Source: Phycisphaerales bacterium (GTDB lineage: Bacteria > Planctomycetota > Phycisphaerae > UBA1845 > UTPLA1). From it: a DNA stretch of 64,000 bases. A program made the translations under genes and the position numbers. Location: contig JACKHI010000001.1 in assembly GCA_020639075.1 (NCBI GenBank), positions 248,001 to 312,000 of the forward strand, written 5' to 3'. The notes under the pieces were generated by a model. That model did not search any database, was not told the DNA's origin, and saw only the letters and a program-made list of their open reading frames with translations. Of this stretch, positions 29,596 to 37,731 are shown piece by piece (position 1 is the first letter of the stretch; every line of letters starts with the position of its first letter).

Positions 29596-30270
29596 TCACA
29601 TCCTTTCGTCAAGGGCATCCCAGATGTCTTCCATGATCGCGTTGTCCATCAGGGAAAACGGATGCGTCAGCTCGTTGTTGCTGAACATGCCGGGATCCGC
29701 CACCCATTTCGCGTGTCCATCCGTGTAGGCCGCGTTGACGCCATTCCCGTGTGCCTGTTCGACGACGTCTGGATAGTGAATCACGTCCGTCAGAAGGGCA
29801 ATCGTCTTCAGTTGAGACAGGCTCTTTCCCGAAACGTGATAACGGCGCCCGTACCCGGCGCGCGTGTCGAGACCATCCCGGGGCGGCCAGGGATTACTGG
29901 CCGTCCCTTTGGAGTAGAAGGCATTGCGTTGCACCGGGCAATAGAATGCCGTGGGATCGTCCGCGATGCCGCTGAATCTCAGGATCGGACCGAAGTTGTT
30001 GCCAAAGTCTACGCCATCCCAGATCAGGTAGTTGTACTGCCACGCGCCGTCATCTTCGTCGTTATTCAACGGTGGAAACGACGGCTCATTGTGCAGGTAC
30101 TCGGCGTGCGCCACATAGACTTCGCGGATTCTCGAAAGGCACTGGGTTTTCGTGGCCTGCTTGCGAGATCCGCTGAGGGCCGGAAGAAGTACAGCGATCA
30201 GTATCATGATGATGGAGATCACGACGAGCAGTTCGATCAGCGTGAATCCGTGTCGAGCGAGTCGATTCAT
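29596..30270 (-). CDS. Prepilin-type (type II secretion-like) protein
   Basis: 224 residues beginning with a textbook class III leader, HGFTLIELLVVISIIMILI: cleavage after Gly, Phe+1, Glu+5. The C-terminal half carries VNAAYTDGHAKWV, the DGH signature common in planctomycete prepilin-like proteins. AGGAGA lies six bases before the ATG, which overlaps the preceding APH gene by ATGA. It should be processed by a prepilin peptidase not present in this window. Planctomycetes encode many such proteins, and their role is mostly unknown. Confidence 0.9.
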   Translation of the reverse strand: MNRLARHGFTLIELLVVISIIMILIAVLLPALSGSRKQATKTQCLSRIREVYVAHAEYLHNEPSFPPLNNDEDDGAWQYNYLIWDGVDFGNNFGPILRFSGIADDPTAFYCPVQRNAFYSKGTASNPWPPRDGLDTRAGYGRRYHVSGKSLSQLKTIALLTDVIHYPDVVEQAHGNGVNAAYTDGHAKWVADPGMFSNNELTHPFSLMDNAIMEDIWDALDERM

Positions 30271-31652
30271 GGGATTTCTCCTGCAATTGCGACCGGAAAG
30301 GAGGGCGCGGTATTGTGTGCGCTGTATTCAAGCGCGCGGCGAACACACGACTCCGTCAGTGAACGCCACCCGGACTTCAAATGCCTCATCATTCCTCGCG
30401 CTAGATTCAGATTGGCCACTGCCATGTGGTGCCGTAGATGGAATTCGTCCAATGGGGCGGACTCAAGAGACTCGTAGTGTCGCAGGAATGCACTAGCTAG
30501 CCGTTTCGCGTTTATGGCATCGAGTACAGAGTCCCCGCGGTCGCCCATGGCCTCGACTTGAGCCGCGAAGTTGGCGATATCGACGATTGCGGGCCCTCTG
30601 CAGACGCGGTCCAGGTCGAGCAGTGCGATGCCGTCACCGTTGACTCGGAATTGACGCGGGTGCAGGTCGTTATGAAGCAATGCCGTGTACTGCATCGTCG
30701 GGATGCGGGACCCTGCGCTAACGAGTTGTTCGCGCAGGCTCGCCAGGTCGACGCCCAATTCCGGCGCCGCGGCGGCCAGGTCGTCCGTGGCCTCAATGAC
30801 GGCTCTTTGCAGATCTCCAATCGCGAATTCGCAACGAACAGCGACTGGAAGTTGGTGAAACTGCCGGATCGCGCTGGCGGCCATGTGCATCACGTCGTCC
30901 GAAGCGTCATTTGCCAGGAGCGAAGCCAGATCATCGCCGCGAACCCATTCCGTAGCGACGATTCCGGAATCCGCGTCGTGCCCGGCAAGTTGCGGAACGC
31001 GAACACCGCCGTGGGCATGGGCTGCCTGCGATATGTCACGGTGCAATCGCGCTATGTCGGCGGATTGGGAAGGCAGTGTGCAACGAACCGCGATGCTCCG
31101 CTTGCCGGGGCGGCCGTGATTGTCGGTTCCGCGGCATCGCAATCGCAGTACCCAGCGTTTCTCAGGCACGTAACGGATCATCGCACGGCGGAGTGAATCG
31201 GCGTCGATCGAAAATGCATGCCCGCCAGATGCGATCCAGCGCGTCCATGCCGCTAGAGCCGCTTCACGACTCTGGAACTTCCGTACGGCGCGAAGGCGTC
31301 GGTCGTTGGGAAACACATATGCTTCGACCTGGATCCCGGAAACTCGCAGGATGGTTCCCCGCGCCGAGATTGGACGGCGCACCGGGGTATGAAGATAGAC
31401 AATTGTCGCCTCGGGCCAGTATCGATTGGGCGGTGTATCCGATTCGCTCAGCAGAACAAAGGCAGCTCTCAGGTATCGCTGCGGATGGTAGAACGCTTCG
31501 AGGAACCGACAGTCGCGCCATCGTTCGCGAACGGAGGACTCGACGCGGTGCAAGTCGCGGCGACACGCCTCCAGCACCTCACGCGGATCGAATGCGCCCG
31601 CGAGCACCCCGAGCGTCGGATCGACAGGGATATCAGGCGCGTTATTCAACAT
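30267..31652 (-). CDS. APH-fold phosphotransferase downstream of the ABC exporter
   Basis: 461 residues; the start is set by GGAGGAG eight bases upstream and a seven-base overlap with the ABC gene (ATG inside its last codons). The catalytic loop is HNDLHPRQF, with Gln in the usual Asn place, and the metal site is LLDLDRV. An N-terminal domain of about 170 residues contains AMIRYVPEKRWVLR. The protein is paralogous in layout to the APH gene at 27580. It probably phosphorylates a small or lipid-linked molecule made or exported by neighbouring products (inference). Confidence 0.86.
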   Translation of the reverse strand: MLNNAPDIPVDPTLGVLAGAFDPREVLEACRRDLHRVESSVRERWRDCRFLEAFYHPQRYLRAAFVLLSESDTPPNRYWPEATIVYLHTPVRRPISARGTILRVSGIQVEAYVFPNDRRLRAVRKFQSREAALAAWTRWIASGGHAFSIDADSLRRAMIRYVPEKRWVLRLRCRGTDNHGRPGKRSIAVRCTLPSQSADIARLHRDISQAAHAHGGVRVPQLAGHDADSGIVATEWVRGDDLASLLANDASDDVMHMAASAIRQFHQLPVAVRCEFAIGDLQRAVIEATDDLAAAAPELGVDLASLREQLVSAGSRIPTMQYTALLHNDLHPRQFRVNGDGIALLDLDRVCRGPAIVDIANFAAQVEAMGDRGDSVLDAINAKRLASAFLRHYESLESAPLDEFHLRHHMAVANLNLARGMMRHLKSGWRSLTESCVRRALEYSAHNTAPSFPVAIAGEIP

Positions 31653-33502
31653 GCGATACGCTCCTCCTCGCGTAGTCGAATGTCGTCGCGTCCACATTTG
31701 AACAAAGCGGCGTACTCGCCGTTACAGCGGAGGAGCTCTTCATGCGTACCGGATTCCGCGATCCTTCCGGACCGCATCACCACGATTCGATCGAATCGTT
31801 CCATCTGAACCAGTCGATGGCAGATCACGAGCGTCGTACGGGCATCGTCGGACGCCATCCAGGATGCCTCGACTCGAATACGAGTCTGTGCATCCAGCCC
31901 GGTTGCAGGTTCGTCGAGGATGAGGATTGGGGCGCGGAGCAGCAATGCTCTTGCAAGTGCGAGGCGTTGGCGCTGTCCGCCGGAGAGAGTGATACCGTCC
32001 TGGCCAAGAAGCGTGTCATACCCGTCAGGCAGGGACTTGATGAACTCATCCGCACAGACGCGACGTGCGACGGATTCGATTTCCTCGTCTGTTGCGTCAG
32101 GAGCACCGAGAGCGATGTTCTCCCGTACAGTCATTCCGAAGAGCACCGTGTCTTGGTGAACCCAGGCGATCTGGCGCCTCAGCGATTCAAGGGTCACGCC
32201 CCGTATGTCCTGACCGTCAATTGTGATGCTGCCTTGATTCGGATCGTGAAACCGCAGCAGGAGGCGAGCAAGCGTGCTCTTGCCGGCGCCGGTGTATCCC
32301 ACGACGGCGACGCGCTGACCCGAAGCGATGTCCAGGGATACTTCCCGCAGCGCCGGAGTGCCATCCGGGTATGCGAAGCTGACTTCGTGTATGCCGATGC
32401 GGCCCTCAGAGGACGCAAGTGTCGTCGCTCCCGGGCGATCAACGACCTCAGGTCTGAGTGCGAAGAGCTCCGCGACGCGACGCCCGCAAGCAGTGGCCTT
32501 GGCAACCTGACCGGAGATTTTCGCCAGTTGTCGGGTTGGCTTCTGGATCGATCGGAGATACGCGAGAAAGACAAGGAGGTCTCCCGCCGTCATGGTCCCG
32601 CGAAGGACGTCGCCGACGCCGACATAGAGGATGAGGCAGGTGCCGGCCGCCGACGCAACCGCGATCGTTCGATAGAGCCGCGATTCCAAACGCGTGGTCT
32701 TGACGCCGGCCCGCACAGTCCGCCGATTGACCCGGCAGAATCTCTGATGTTCGATGGACTGCCGATTGAACGCCTGGATGGTCGGCATGGCATTGAGGAC
32801 GTCATGGGCGAGGGCGGTGACAAAGCTCTCGTTATCTCGCTGTTTCGTGGTCGCCTTGCGAATCTGCCGAGTCGTTCGCCAAGTTGAATACAGGATGACC
32901 GGCATGACGCAGAACGCGAGCGTCGCCAGCTTTGGATTGATCCAGAATGACGCAACGAGCATCACGACGACAATCAGTGCGTTCTGCGTTGACATGACAA
33001 CGGCGCCCAGGAGCATCTGCCGGAGCATCTGGATATCGCCCGTCAGGCGCGTCAACAGGTCGCCGGTCCGGCGTCGTTCAAAGATCGTGGGTGAAAGCGT
33101 CTGGAGATGGGCATATAGATCCTGTCGAATCTTGCCGATGATTCGCTGGCCTGCCTGGGCGAGCATCAGCTCTCTCACATGCGTGCTGATGGCTTCGAGA
33201 AATGCAACGACCAGGATAGTTCCGCAGATCCAAAGCAACGCTTGTTGAGGCCCGGTTGCAATTGACGCCATGAACGCGCCGAGCGGATGATCGCCCAACT
33301 TGTCCGACAGCACGTAGTCGAAGATCAGCTTGATCGGCCAGGGAGCGAGGACCTGGAATCCGATGGTCGCAATGGACGCCAACAGGGCGATGATCAGCTT
33401 GCCTCGATGAGGACGAAGATAGACCGCATATTGGCGGAAGATCGACACGACACGGCTGAGTTCGAATCGACCGCGTTGGGTCTTGAAGGTCAGGCGCATC
33501 AT
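31646..33502 (-). CDS. ABC exporter, fused permease-ATPase (MsbA/ABCB half-transporter type)
   Basis: 618 residues. The N-terminal part holds about six membrane helices (residues about 35-310, for example IIALLASIATIGFQVLAPW). The nucleotide-binding domain has Walker A GYTGAGKST (about 402), Q-loop VHQDTVLFG, signature LSGGQRQRLALARAL (about 503), Walker B ILILDEP and the H-loop VICHRL. All motifs are intact, so an active homodimeric exporter is expected. The start codon overlaps the glycosyltransferase stop (ATGATG). Position between glycosyltransferases and APH kinases suggests export of a glycolipid or glycosylated small molecule; the substrate cannot be read from sequence. Confidence 0.95.
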   Translation of the reverse strand: MMRLTFKTQRGRFELSRVVSIFRQYAVYLRPHRGKLIIALLASIATIGFQVLAPWPIKLIFDYVLSDKLGDHPLGAFMASIATGPQQALLWICGTILVVAFLEAISTHVRELMLAQAGQRIIGKIRQDLYAHLQTLSPTIFERRRTGDLLTRLTGDIQMLRQMLLGAVVMSTQNALIVVVMLVASFWINPKLATLAFCVMPVILYSTWRTTRQIRKATTKQRDNESFVTALAHDVLNAMPTIQAFNRQSIEHQRFCRVNRRTVRAGVKTTRLESRLYRTIAVASAAGTCLILYVGVGDVLRGTMTAGDLLVFLAYLRSIQKPTRQLAKISGQVAKATACGRRVAELFALRPEVVDRPGATTLASSEGRIGIHEVSFAYPDGTPALREVSLDIASGQRVAVVGYTGAGKSTLARLLLRFHDPNQGSITIDGQDIRGVTLESLRRQIAWVHQDTVLFGMTVRENIALGAPDATDEEIESVARRVCADEFIKSLPDGYDTLLGQDGITLSGGQRQRLALARALLLRAPILILDEPATGLDAQTRIRVEASWMASDDARTTLVICHRLVQMERFDRIVVMRSGRIAESGTHEELLRCNGEYAALFKCGRDDIRLREEERIAC

Positions 33503-34818
33503 AGCGAAGCTCCCGTCGTCAACTCCATGGGCAGTTGGGAATCACCGGCGGATGCCGCGCGTTCAGCGCTTCCGATCGCCGATGTACGCCGACATGCGGC
33601 TTCGTGCAGCCAGTTCCGGAGAACTCCCGCATTCGTAGCAAGATCGAACTTCGTCGTCGCTTTCGCTCGCCCTCCCGATGCAAGCGCTCGCGCGACTTGC
33701 GGATCATCGAGGACTTGGCCTAATGCACTGGCGAGCGCCGAAGGGTTCTCCGGAGGAACCAACAGACCGCTGACGCCGTCTTCGATGATTTCCGGTATAC
33801 CGCTGACAGAAGTGCTGACGCTCGGACATCCTGCAGCGAGTGATTCGAGCAGCACCGTCGGTAGGGCGTCCACGTTACCGTCCCGGGCTTCGACGCACGG
33901 AAGCGCGAAAGCCGTCGCCCGGCGCATCATGGCGGCCACTTCATTCTGCTCCATGGATCCGGCAAGCGTCACGTCGTCCGTCAGTCGCAGTTTTCGAATC
34001 TCCTCTTCGAGGCGCCGACGTTCAACACCATCGCCCGCAATGACGCACTTCACCGCCCGTCCCTCGTCGCGCAGCTTAGCAACGGCGCGGATCAGGTGTA
34101 TGAAGCCCTTCTTCTCGATGAGCCGGCCGACGGAGAAAACCAACCCCGGATCCCTGGGACCATCGTCGGGGGCGAAGCGGCATAGATCGATCCCGTTGTA
34201 CGCGACGCGAACGCGATCGCTGATCACGCCCGGAATCGCTCGAAGGAAGCGAGCATTGAACTCAGTTACAGTCGCTGTGAAACGTGACTGGTTGATCTTG
34301 AGGGCGAGCAATCGGCGATCCACTGTCTCGCGGAATATGTCAAACGCGTGCAACGTCATGCTGTACGACAAGCCCCCGAGCTGATTTGCCAACCATGCGA
34401 CGGTTGCCTCGTTGGTTCCGAAGTGCACGTGTACGTGGTCAATCCGGTTTTTCTTTACCCAGCGGAGCAGGTATGCGGCCTGTAAAAGGTCGATCCAACT
34501 TGCGCCCGCGTGCCGCAGTGTCAGCCAAATCGCCCTGAGAAACTTTGTTTGGCGCTTGCGCAGACATGACCCGATCGCGGATCGAAATCGCCCGAATTCC
34601 GAGAGCGCGAATTCGGGGAAGTAGGCGACCTGTCCCCGGATGCGAGCGATGGAATCATGAAACACGCCGTCAGTAGGGCGTTTCAGCGAGGCGATTTGAA
34701 CATCCGCCCCTTGCTCCTGCAGCGTGAGAATCTCATTCACGATGAATGTCTGGCTGAAGCGCGGGTACATGCGCAAGACGTATGCGATCCGAGGTTGTTC
34801 AGTTTCACGACGCTTCAT
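33499..34818 (-). CDS. GT4-family glycosyltransferase
   Basis: 439 residues from the ATG overlapping the preceding gene stop (ATGA). The N-domain has YVLRMYPRFSQTFIVNEI; the C-domain shows the group-1 pattern with VFSVGRLIEKKGFIHLIRAV, VIAGDGVERRRLEEEI, VTLAGSM and LPTVLLESLAAGCPSVSTSVSGIPEII, including the ExxxxGxP donor-binding motif. It transfers an activated sugar, probably to an envelope-bound acceptor. It is the third gene of the operon. Confidence 0.93.
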   Translation of the reverse strand: MKRRETEQPRIAYVLRMYPRFSQTFIVNEILTLQEQGADVQIASLKRPTDGVFHDSIARIRGQVAYFPEFALSEFGRFRSAIGSCLRKRQTKFLRAIWLTLRHAGASWIDLLQAAYLLRWVKKNRIDHVHVHFGTNEATVAWLANQLGGLSYSMTLHAFDIFRETVDRRLLALKINQSRFTATVTEFNARFLRAIPGVISDRVRVAYNGIDLCRFAPDDGPRDPGLVFSVGRLIEKKGFIHLIRAVAKLRDEGRAVKCVIAGDGVERRRLEEEIRKLRLTDDVTLAGSMEQNEVAAMMRRATAFALPCVEARDGNVDALPTVLLESLAAGCPSVSTSVSGIPEIIEDGVSGLLVPPENPSALASALGQVLDDPQVARALASGGRAKATTKFDLATNAGVLRNWLHEAACRRTSAIGSAERAASAGDSQLPMELTTGASL

Positions 34819-36101
34819 GATGCCACCTTCGTGATGCCATGTGAGGTGCCCGTGCCAACGGCAATCTTCGAACACGTCCGTAGGATCCCGGCCGATACGA
34901 CGTCCTCGGTCTTGCAGGCGGCATGGTTCCAAGTGAATCGTTCATGGACCCGACGTGCGGCTCGTGCGGCAAGTCGATGCCGCATATCGGGTGCGGCCTC
35001 CAATCGGACCAGTTTCGCGCAGAGGTCTTCCGCGGAATCCGGTTCACAGAGGAGTCCGTCACCGCCATCCTCCACGATGTCGCGGATTTGTCCGAGCCGC
35101 GAAGCAACGACACAGGCGCCCGATGCCATGTACTCGAAGAGTTTGATCGGCGAGAAGTAGAAACCCTCCTGGTAACGGAAAGGGGCGACCGCGACGTCCA
35201 TTGCGCGTAGCGCCCGCGGAACGAGCTCATGCGGAAGCGCGCCGGTAAACACGACGGTTTCAGGTCGTTGCACGCGTTTCGCCGACTCCCGCAGGGACAT
35301 CTCCATTGGTCCGGCGCCGACAATCAGCAGCCGCGACATTGGATGCCTGGCGGAAAACCGATCAAAAGCCGCCAGCAGCACGTCAACGCCGTGCCACGGC
35401 TTCAGGCTCCCGGAAAAGCCCACGACGAACGAGTCGCCAACGCCGAACTCAGAAGCGCACTGCTCGCGGGACGGCAGCCCCTGGAACATCGTCGGGTCGT
35501 AGCCATTCGGAACCACATGGACGTGCTTTGGATTGACCCCCAATTCCACAATGCGTCGCGCGAGCTCGTCGGACACTGCAATGACGCCGTCGGCCCTCTG
35601 AAGCGTCCGCTCTTGAATCCGCTCCGCCAGATTGGAGAACTCGAGTGATCGATAGGTCCGCGCCTCCTCTGTGAGAATCGCGTTGACCTCAAGGATGTGG
35701 GGAACGTTGAGCGCCGCCGCAATATCCGCTCCCGCCTGTCCATAAAGGGAAAGGCGCTCAATGACGGCGTCGGGCCGCCAATCGCCGAGGGCTCGCAACG
35801 CAGGCTGGACGATTGTTGCATTGTACGCCAACGGCCGAAAGACATTGCCGGCGTCTTCGTCGAGATCGTGTTCAGCCAGCCATCGTCGAATCGCCTTGAC
35901 GACGGCTAATGTCGGTCGCGTCTCCGCTGTGAGGACGGGCGTCGCCGGATGGCCTCCATCGGGGCCGGCGTGCGGGCTGAGGACTCGAATGTCGTGTCCC
36001 AGATCCGCGAGTCCACGCGTAATTGCGCGCAGATGTACCGAGGCGCCCTTGACGCCGTTCGGCTTGATTCCGAAGTCGCTACATATATAGAGCAGGCGCA
36101 T
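34815..36101 (-). CDS. GT4-family glycosyltransferase
   Basis: 428 residues beginning MRLLYICSDFGIKPNG, with KGASVHLRAITRGLADLGHDI typical of the N-terminal Rossmann domain. The C-domain has VVGFSGSLKPWHGVDVLLAAF, LLIVGAGPMEMSLRE, VVFTGALPHELVP and SPIKLFEYMASGACVVAS with the donor-binding Glu. It starts inside the end of the upstream gene (23-bp overlap) with AAGGACGAG as ribosome site. It has little similarity to the 33499 enzyme outside family motifs, suggesting a different linkage. Confidence 0.93.
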   Translation of the reverse strand: MRLLYICSDFGIKPNGVKGASVHLRAITRGLADLGHDIRVLSPHAGPDGGHPATPVLTAETRPTLAVVKAIRRWLAEHDLDEDAGNVFRPLAYNATIVQPALRALGDWRPDAVIERLSLYGQAGADIAAALNVPHILEVNAILTEEARTYRSLEFSNLAERIQERTLQRADGVIAVSDELARRIVELGVNPKHVHVVPNGYDPTMFQGLPSREQCASEFGVGDSFVVGFSGSLKPWHGVDVLLAAFDRFSARHPMSRLLIVGAGPMEMSLRESAKRVQRPETVVFTGALPHELVPRALRAMDVAVAPFRYQEGFYFSPIKLFEYMASGACVVASRLGQIRDIVEDGGDGLLCEPDSAEDLCAKLVRLEAAPDMRHRLAARAARRVHERFTWNHAACKTEDVVSAGILRTCSKIAVGTGTSHGITKVAS

Positions 36102-37341
36102 TGGTCTCGTCCTTGTTCCAGAAGGTTCGGAAGCGGGCGGCGACGCGATCGAGGCCCTGAAGATCGAGTAGTGGCAGCGATTCGCCCTCGTGCTCGCGAA
36201 GCATGTCGAGAATCGTCATCGACAACATGGCCGGCGTGGCGCGATGCGGGTGGAGCATTCGAACCGCACCGCGTGCCTCCCAGCAACGGCCACGAATCGC
36301 TTGCTCGAGTCTCGGCCTGATCCGGGGAATCACCAGCGCGCGGCGCCGAAGGGACGCGAGTTCGCACAGCGTGTTGTAACCACCCATGCAGACAACAAGT
36401 CGTGCGCTGGCGAACAACGACGACATACACGGTTCGAAATCAACCCAGGATACGCCGTCAATCTCTCGGGCGCATGCGGCGAGATTCGACCGCGCCGGCT
36501 CCGGAAGGTCCGGACCTCCGACCACTGTACAGTCATATCCTTCACGAGTGAGTCGAATCGCGGCATCAGCGAGAAACGTGCTCAGGACCGACTCTCCATC
36601 GGTGCCGCCGCCTACCGTGACGACAATCCGTTTCTGAGAAGATCGCATTTCCATTGCCGGAAGCGTCGGACGGGCAACATACCCCATATACCGCGACTTG
36701 GTCGCCACGCGGCGCGGAAGCTTGTATTCACGAACCGCATCGAAGACCTCTCGCATTCCGTAGATCCATACCTCGTCGAAGCATTGATCGAGCAGGTCCG
36801 CGACACCGTCGTCGCGCCACTGGCGAATCGTCGCACTCGGTTCATCCTCGATGTCGCGCATGCCGAACACGATTCGAGTCTCCGGCCGGTTCGCCTTCAG
36901 CCATTTCAGCGTGGGGACCAGTTCCCGGCATACGCCCAGCGGCGCTTTGTCCACGAGCAGCACGCCGGGCTCAAAATGACGCGCGGCATCGAGCAACATG
37001 GATTCTCGACAGGCCAGTATTCGTTGCGGCGTGATGTTGAGGAACTTGCTTCCGTAGGTGCCTGCGTCGTTCTTCTTCAACGCCGGCAGTTTCACATAAT
37101 CCACGTGGTCAACGTCACGAAACAAGGGCACATAAGGTGTACCCGTCGCAAGAAGGAACGACGAACCCGCGAACTCGCGACCGATGCGATCGCAGATTGC
37201 CATCGTCCTGCGAAGGTGTCCAATTCCGACACTGTCGTGGCAGTAGGCCATAACACGTCGGCCGGCCAGTTCGTTGATTGTGGATCCATCAGGCATCATC
37301 GTGAGTGGCTTCCAATCTTCTCGAGGTTGTTCGGACGACAT
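36079..37341 (-). CDS. Predicted glycosyltransferase (COG4671/MurG-like, GT28 superfamily)
   Basis: 420 residues; the first gene of the operon. AYCHDSVGIGHLRRTMAICD at the start of the first Rossmann domain, VDYVKLPALKK, EPGVLLVDKAPLGVCREL, RIVFGMRDIEDEP and the C-terminal VTVGGGTDGESVL, VVCMGGYNTLCELA with PRLEQAIRG match the COG4671 family. The ribosome site before 37341 is weak; starts at 37299/37296 (preceded by GGAAGCC) are alternatives. A TGTGTA-N6-TACACA palindrome lies 80 bp upstream. Confidence 0.88.
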   Translation of the reverse strand: MSSEQPREDWKPLTMMPDGSTINELAGRRVMAYCHDSVGIGHLRRTMAICDRIGREFAGSSFLLATGTPYVPLFRDVDHVDYVKLPALKKNDAGTYGSKFLNITPQRILACRESMLLDAARHFEPGVLLVDKAPLGVCRELVPTLKWLKANRPETRIVFGMRDIEDEPSATIRQWRDDGVADLLDQCFDEVWIYGMREVFDAVREYKLPRRVATKSRYMGYVARPTLPAMEMRSSQKRIVVTVGGGTDGESVLSTFLADAAIRLTREGYDCTVVGGPDLPEPARSNLAACAREIDGVSWVDFEPCMSSLFASARLVVCMGGYNTLCELASLRRRALVIPRIRPRLEQAIRGRCWEARGAVRMLHPHRATPAMLSMTILDMLREHEGESLPLLDLQGLDRVAARFRTFWNKDETNAPALYM

Positions 37342-37420
37342 GTCGATCTGTCGCCCGAACTCGTTCGACGGCTTCCCGTTTGTTGCCGTTTTATTAAGCA
37401 GATTGCGTGCCAGCGGTCAC

Positions 37421-37438
37421 TGTGTATCTGGTTACACA
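37421..37438. promoter_or_regulatory. TGTGTA-N6-TACACA palindrome upstream of the glycosyltransferase operon
   Basis: Perfect 18-bp inverted repeat, 80 bp before the start of the first operon gene. Its half-sites resemble those in the 43.8-kb and 53.9-kb intergenic regions, but the TGTG-CACA spacing is ten rather than eight bases. It is a candidate operator for the eight-gene operon. Confidence 0.4.
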
Positions 37439-37646
37439 CGTAACCCGCGTTCGCGATTGAGATTGCGGACATGTCGAGTCGGCCTGTGTGCTGACGCTCG
37501 AAATACGACACGGGCGCGATGTGTGCAGGCATGCACGCTATCGTGTCTCAACGTGCAGCTTCACGGTCCGGCGCTGGCATTGCATGCGGCATCCAAGGCA
37601 TCAATGGCGCCGGCGCGATGTCAATTGCGAAGCGAAAGAAGAAGTT

Positions 37647-37685
37647 CGACGGCGTGCTCACGCGGGGGCCGCGAGCACGCCGTCG
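37647..37685 (-). terminator. Terminator of the lamin-tail/dockerin gene
   Basis: Perfect 13-base arms (37647-37659 and 37673-37685) with a GC-rich 13-base loop. In the minus direction the stem is followed by a T/C-rich run (AACTTCTTCTTTCG). It begins 46 bases beyond the stop at 37732. Confidence 0.78.
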
Positions 37686-37731
37686 GGGTTTGGGGGAAAA
37701 TGGAAGGAGCGTTGAGGTTTGAGAAGGTTGA

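Noticed and set aside
28398..29636. 412-codon plus-strand open frame over the APH/SNase-fold genes
   Set aside because: Antisense shadow of two recognised genes joined by ATGA overlap; no domain and no ribosome site.
31742..32887. 381-codon plus-strand open frame opposite the ABC exporter
   Set aside because: The opposite strand has all ABC motifs intact; this translation has no recognisable domain.
36190..37443. 417-codon plus-strand open frame opposite the COG4671-type glycosyltransferase gene
   Set aside because: It is fully antisense to a gene with clear family motifs; the translation is Arg/His-rich and matches nothing. Long antisense frames like this are common in GC-rich DNA.
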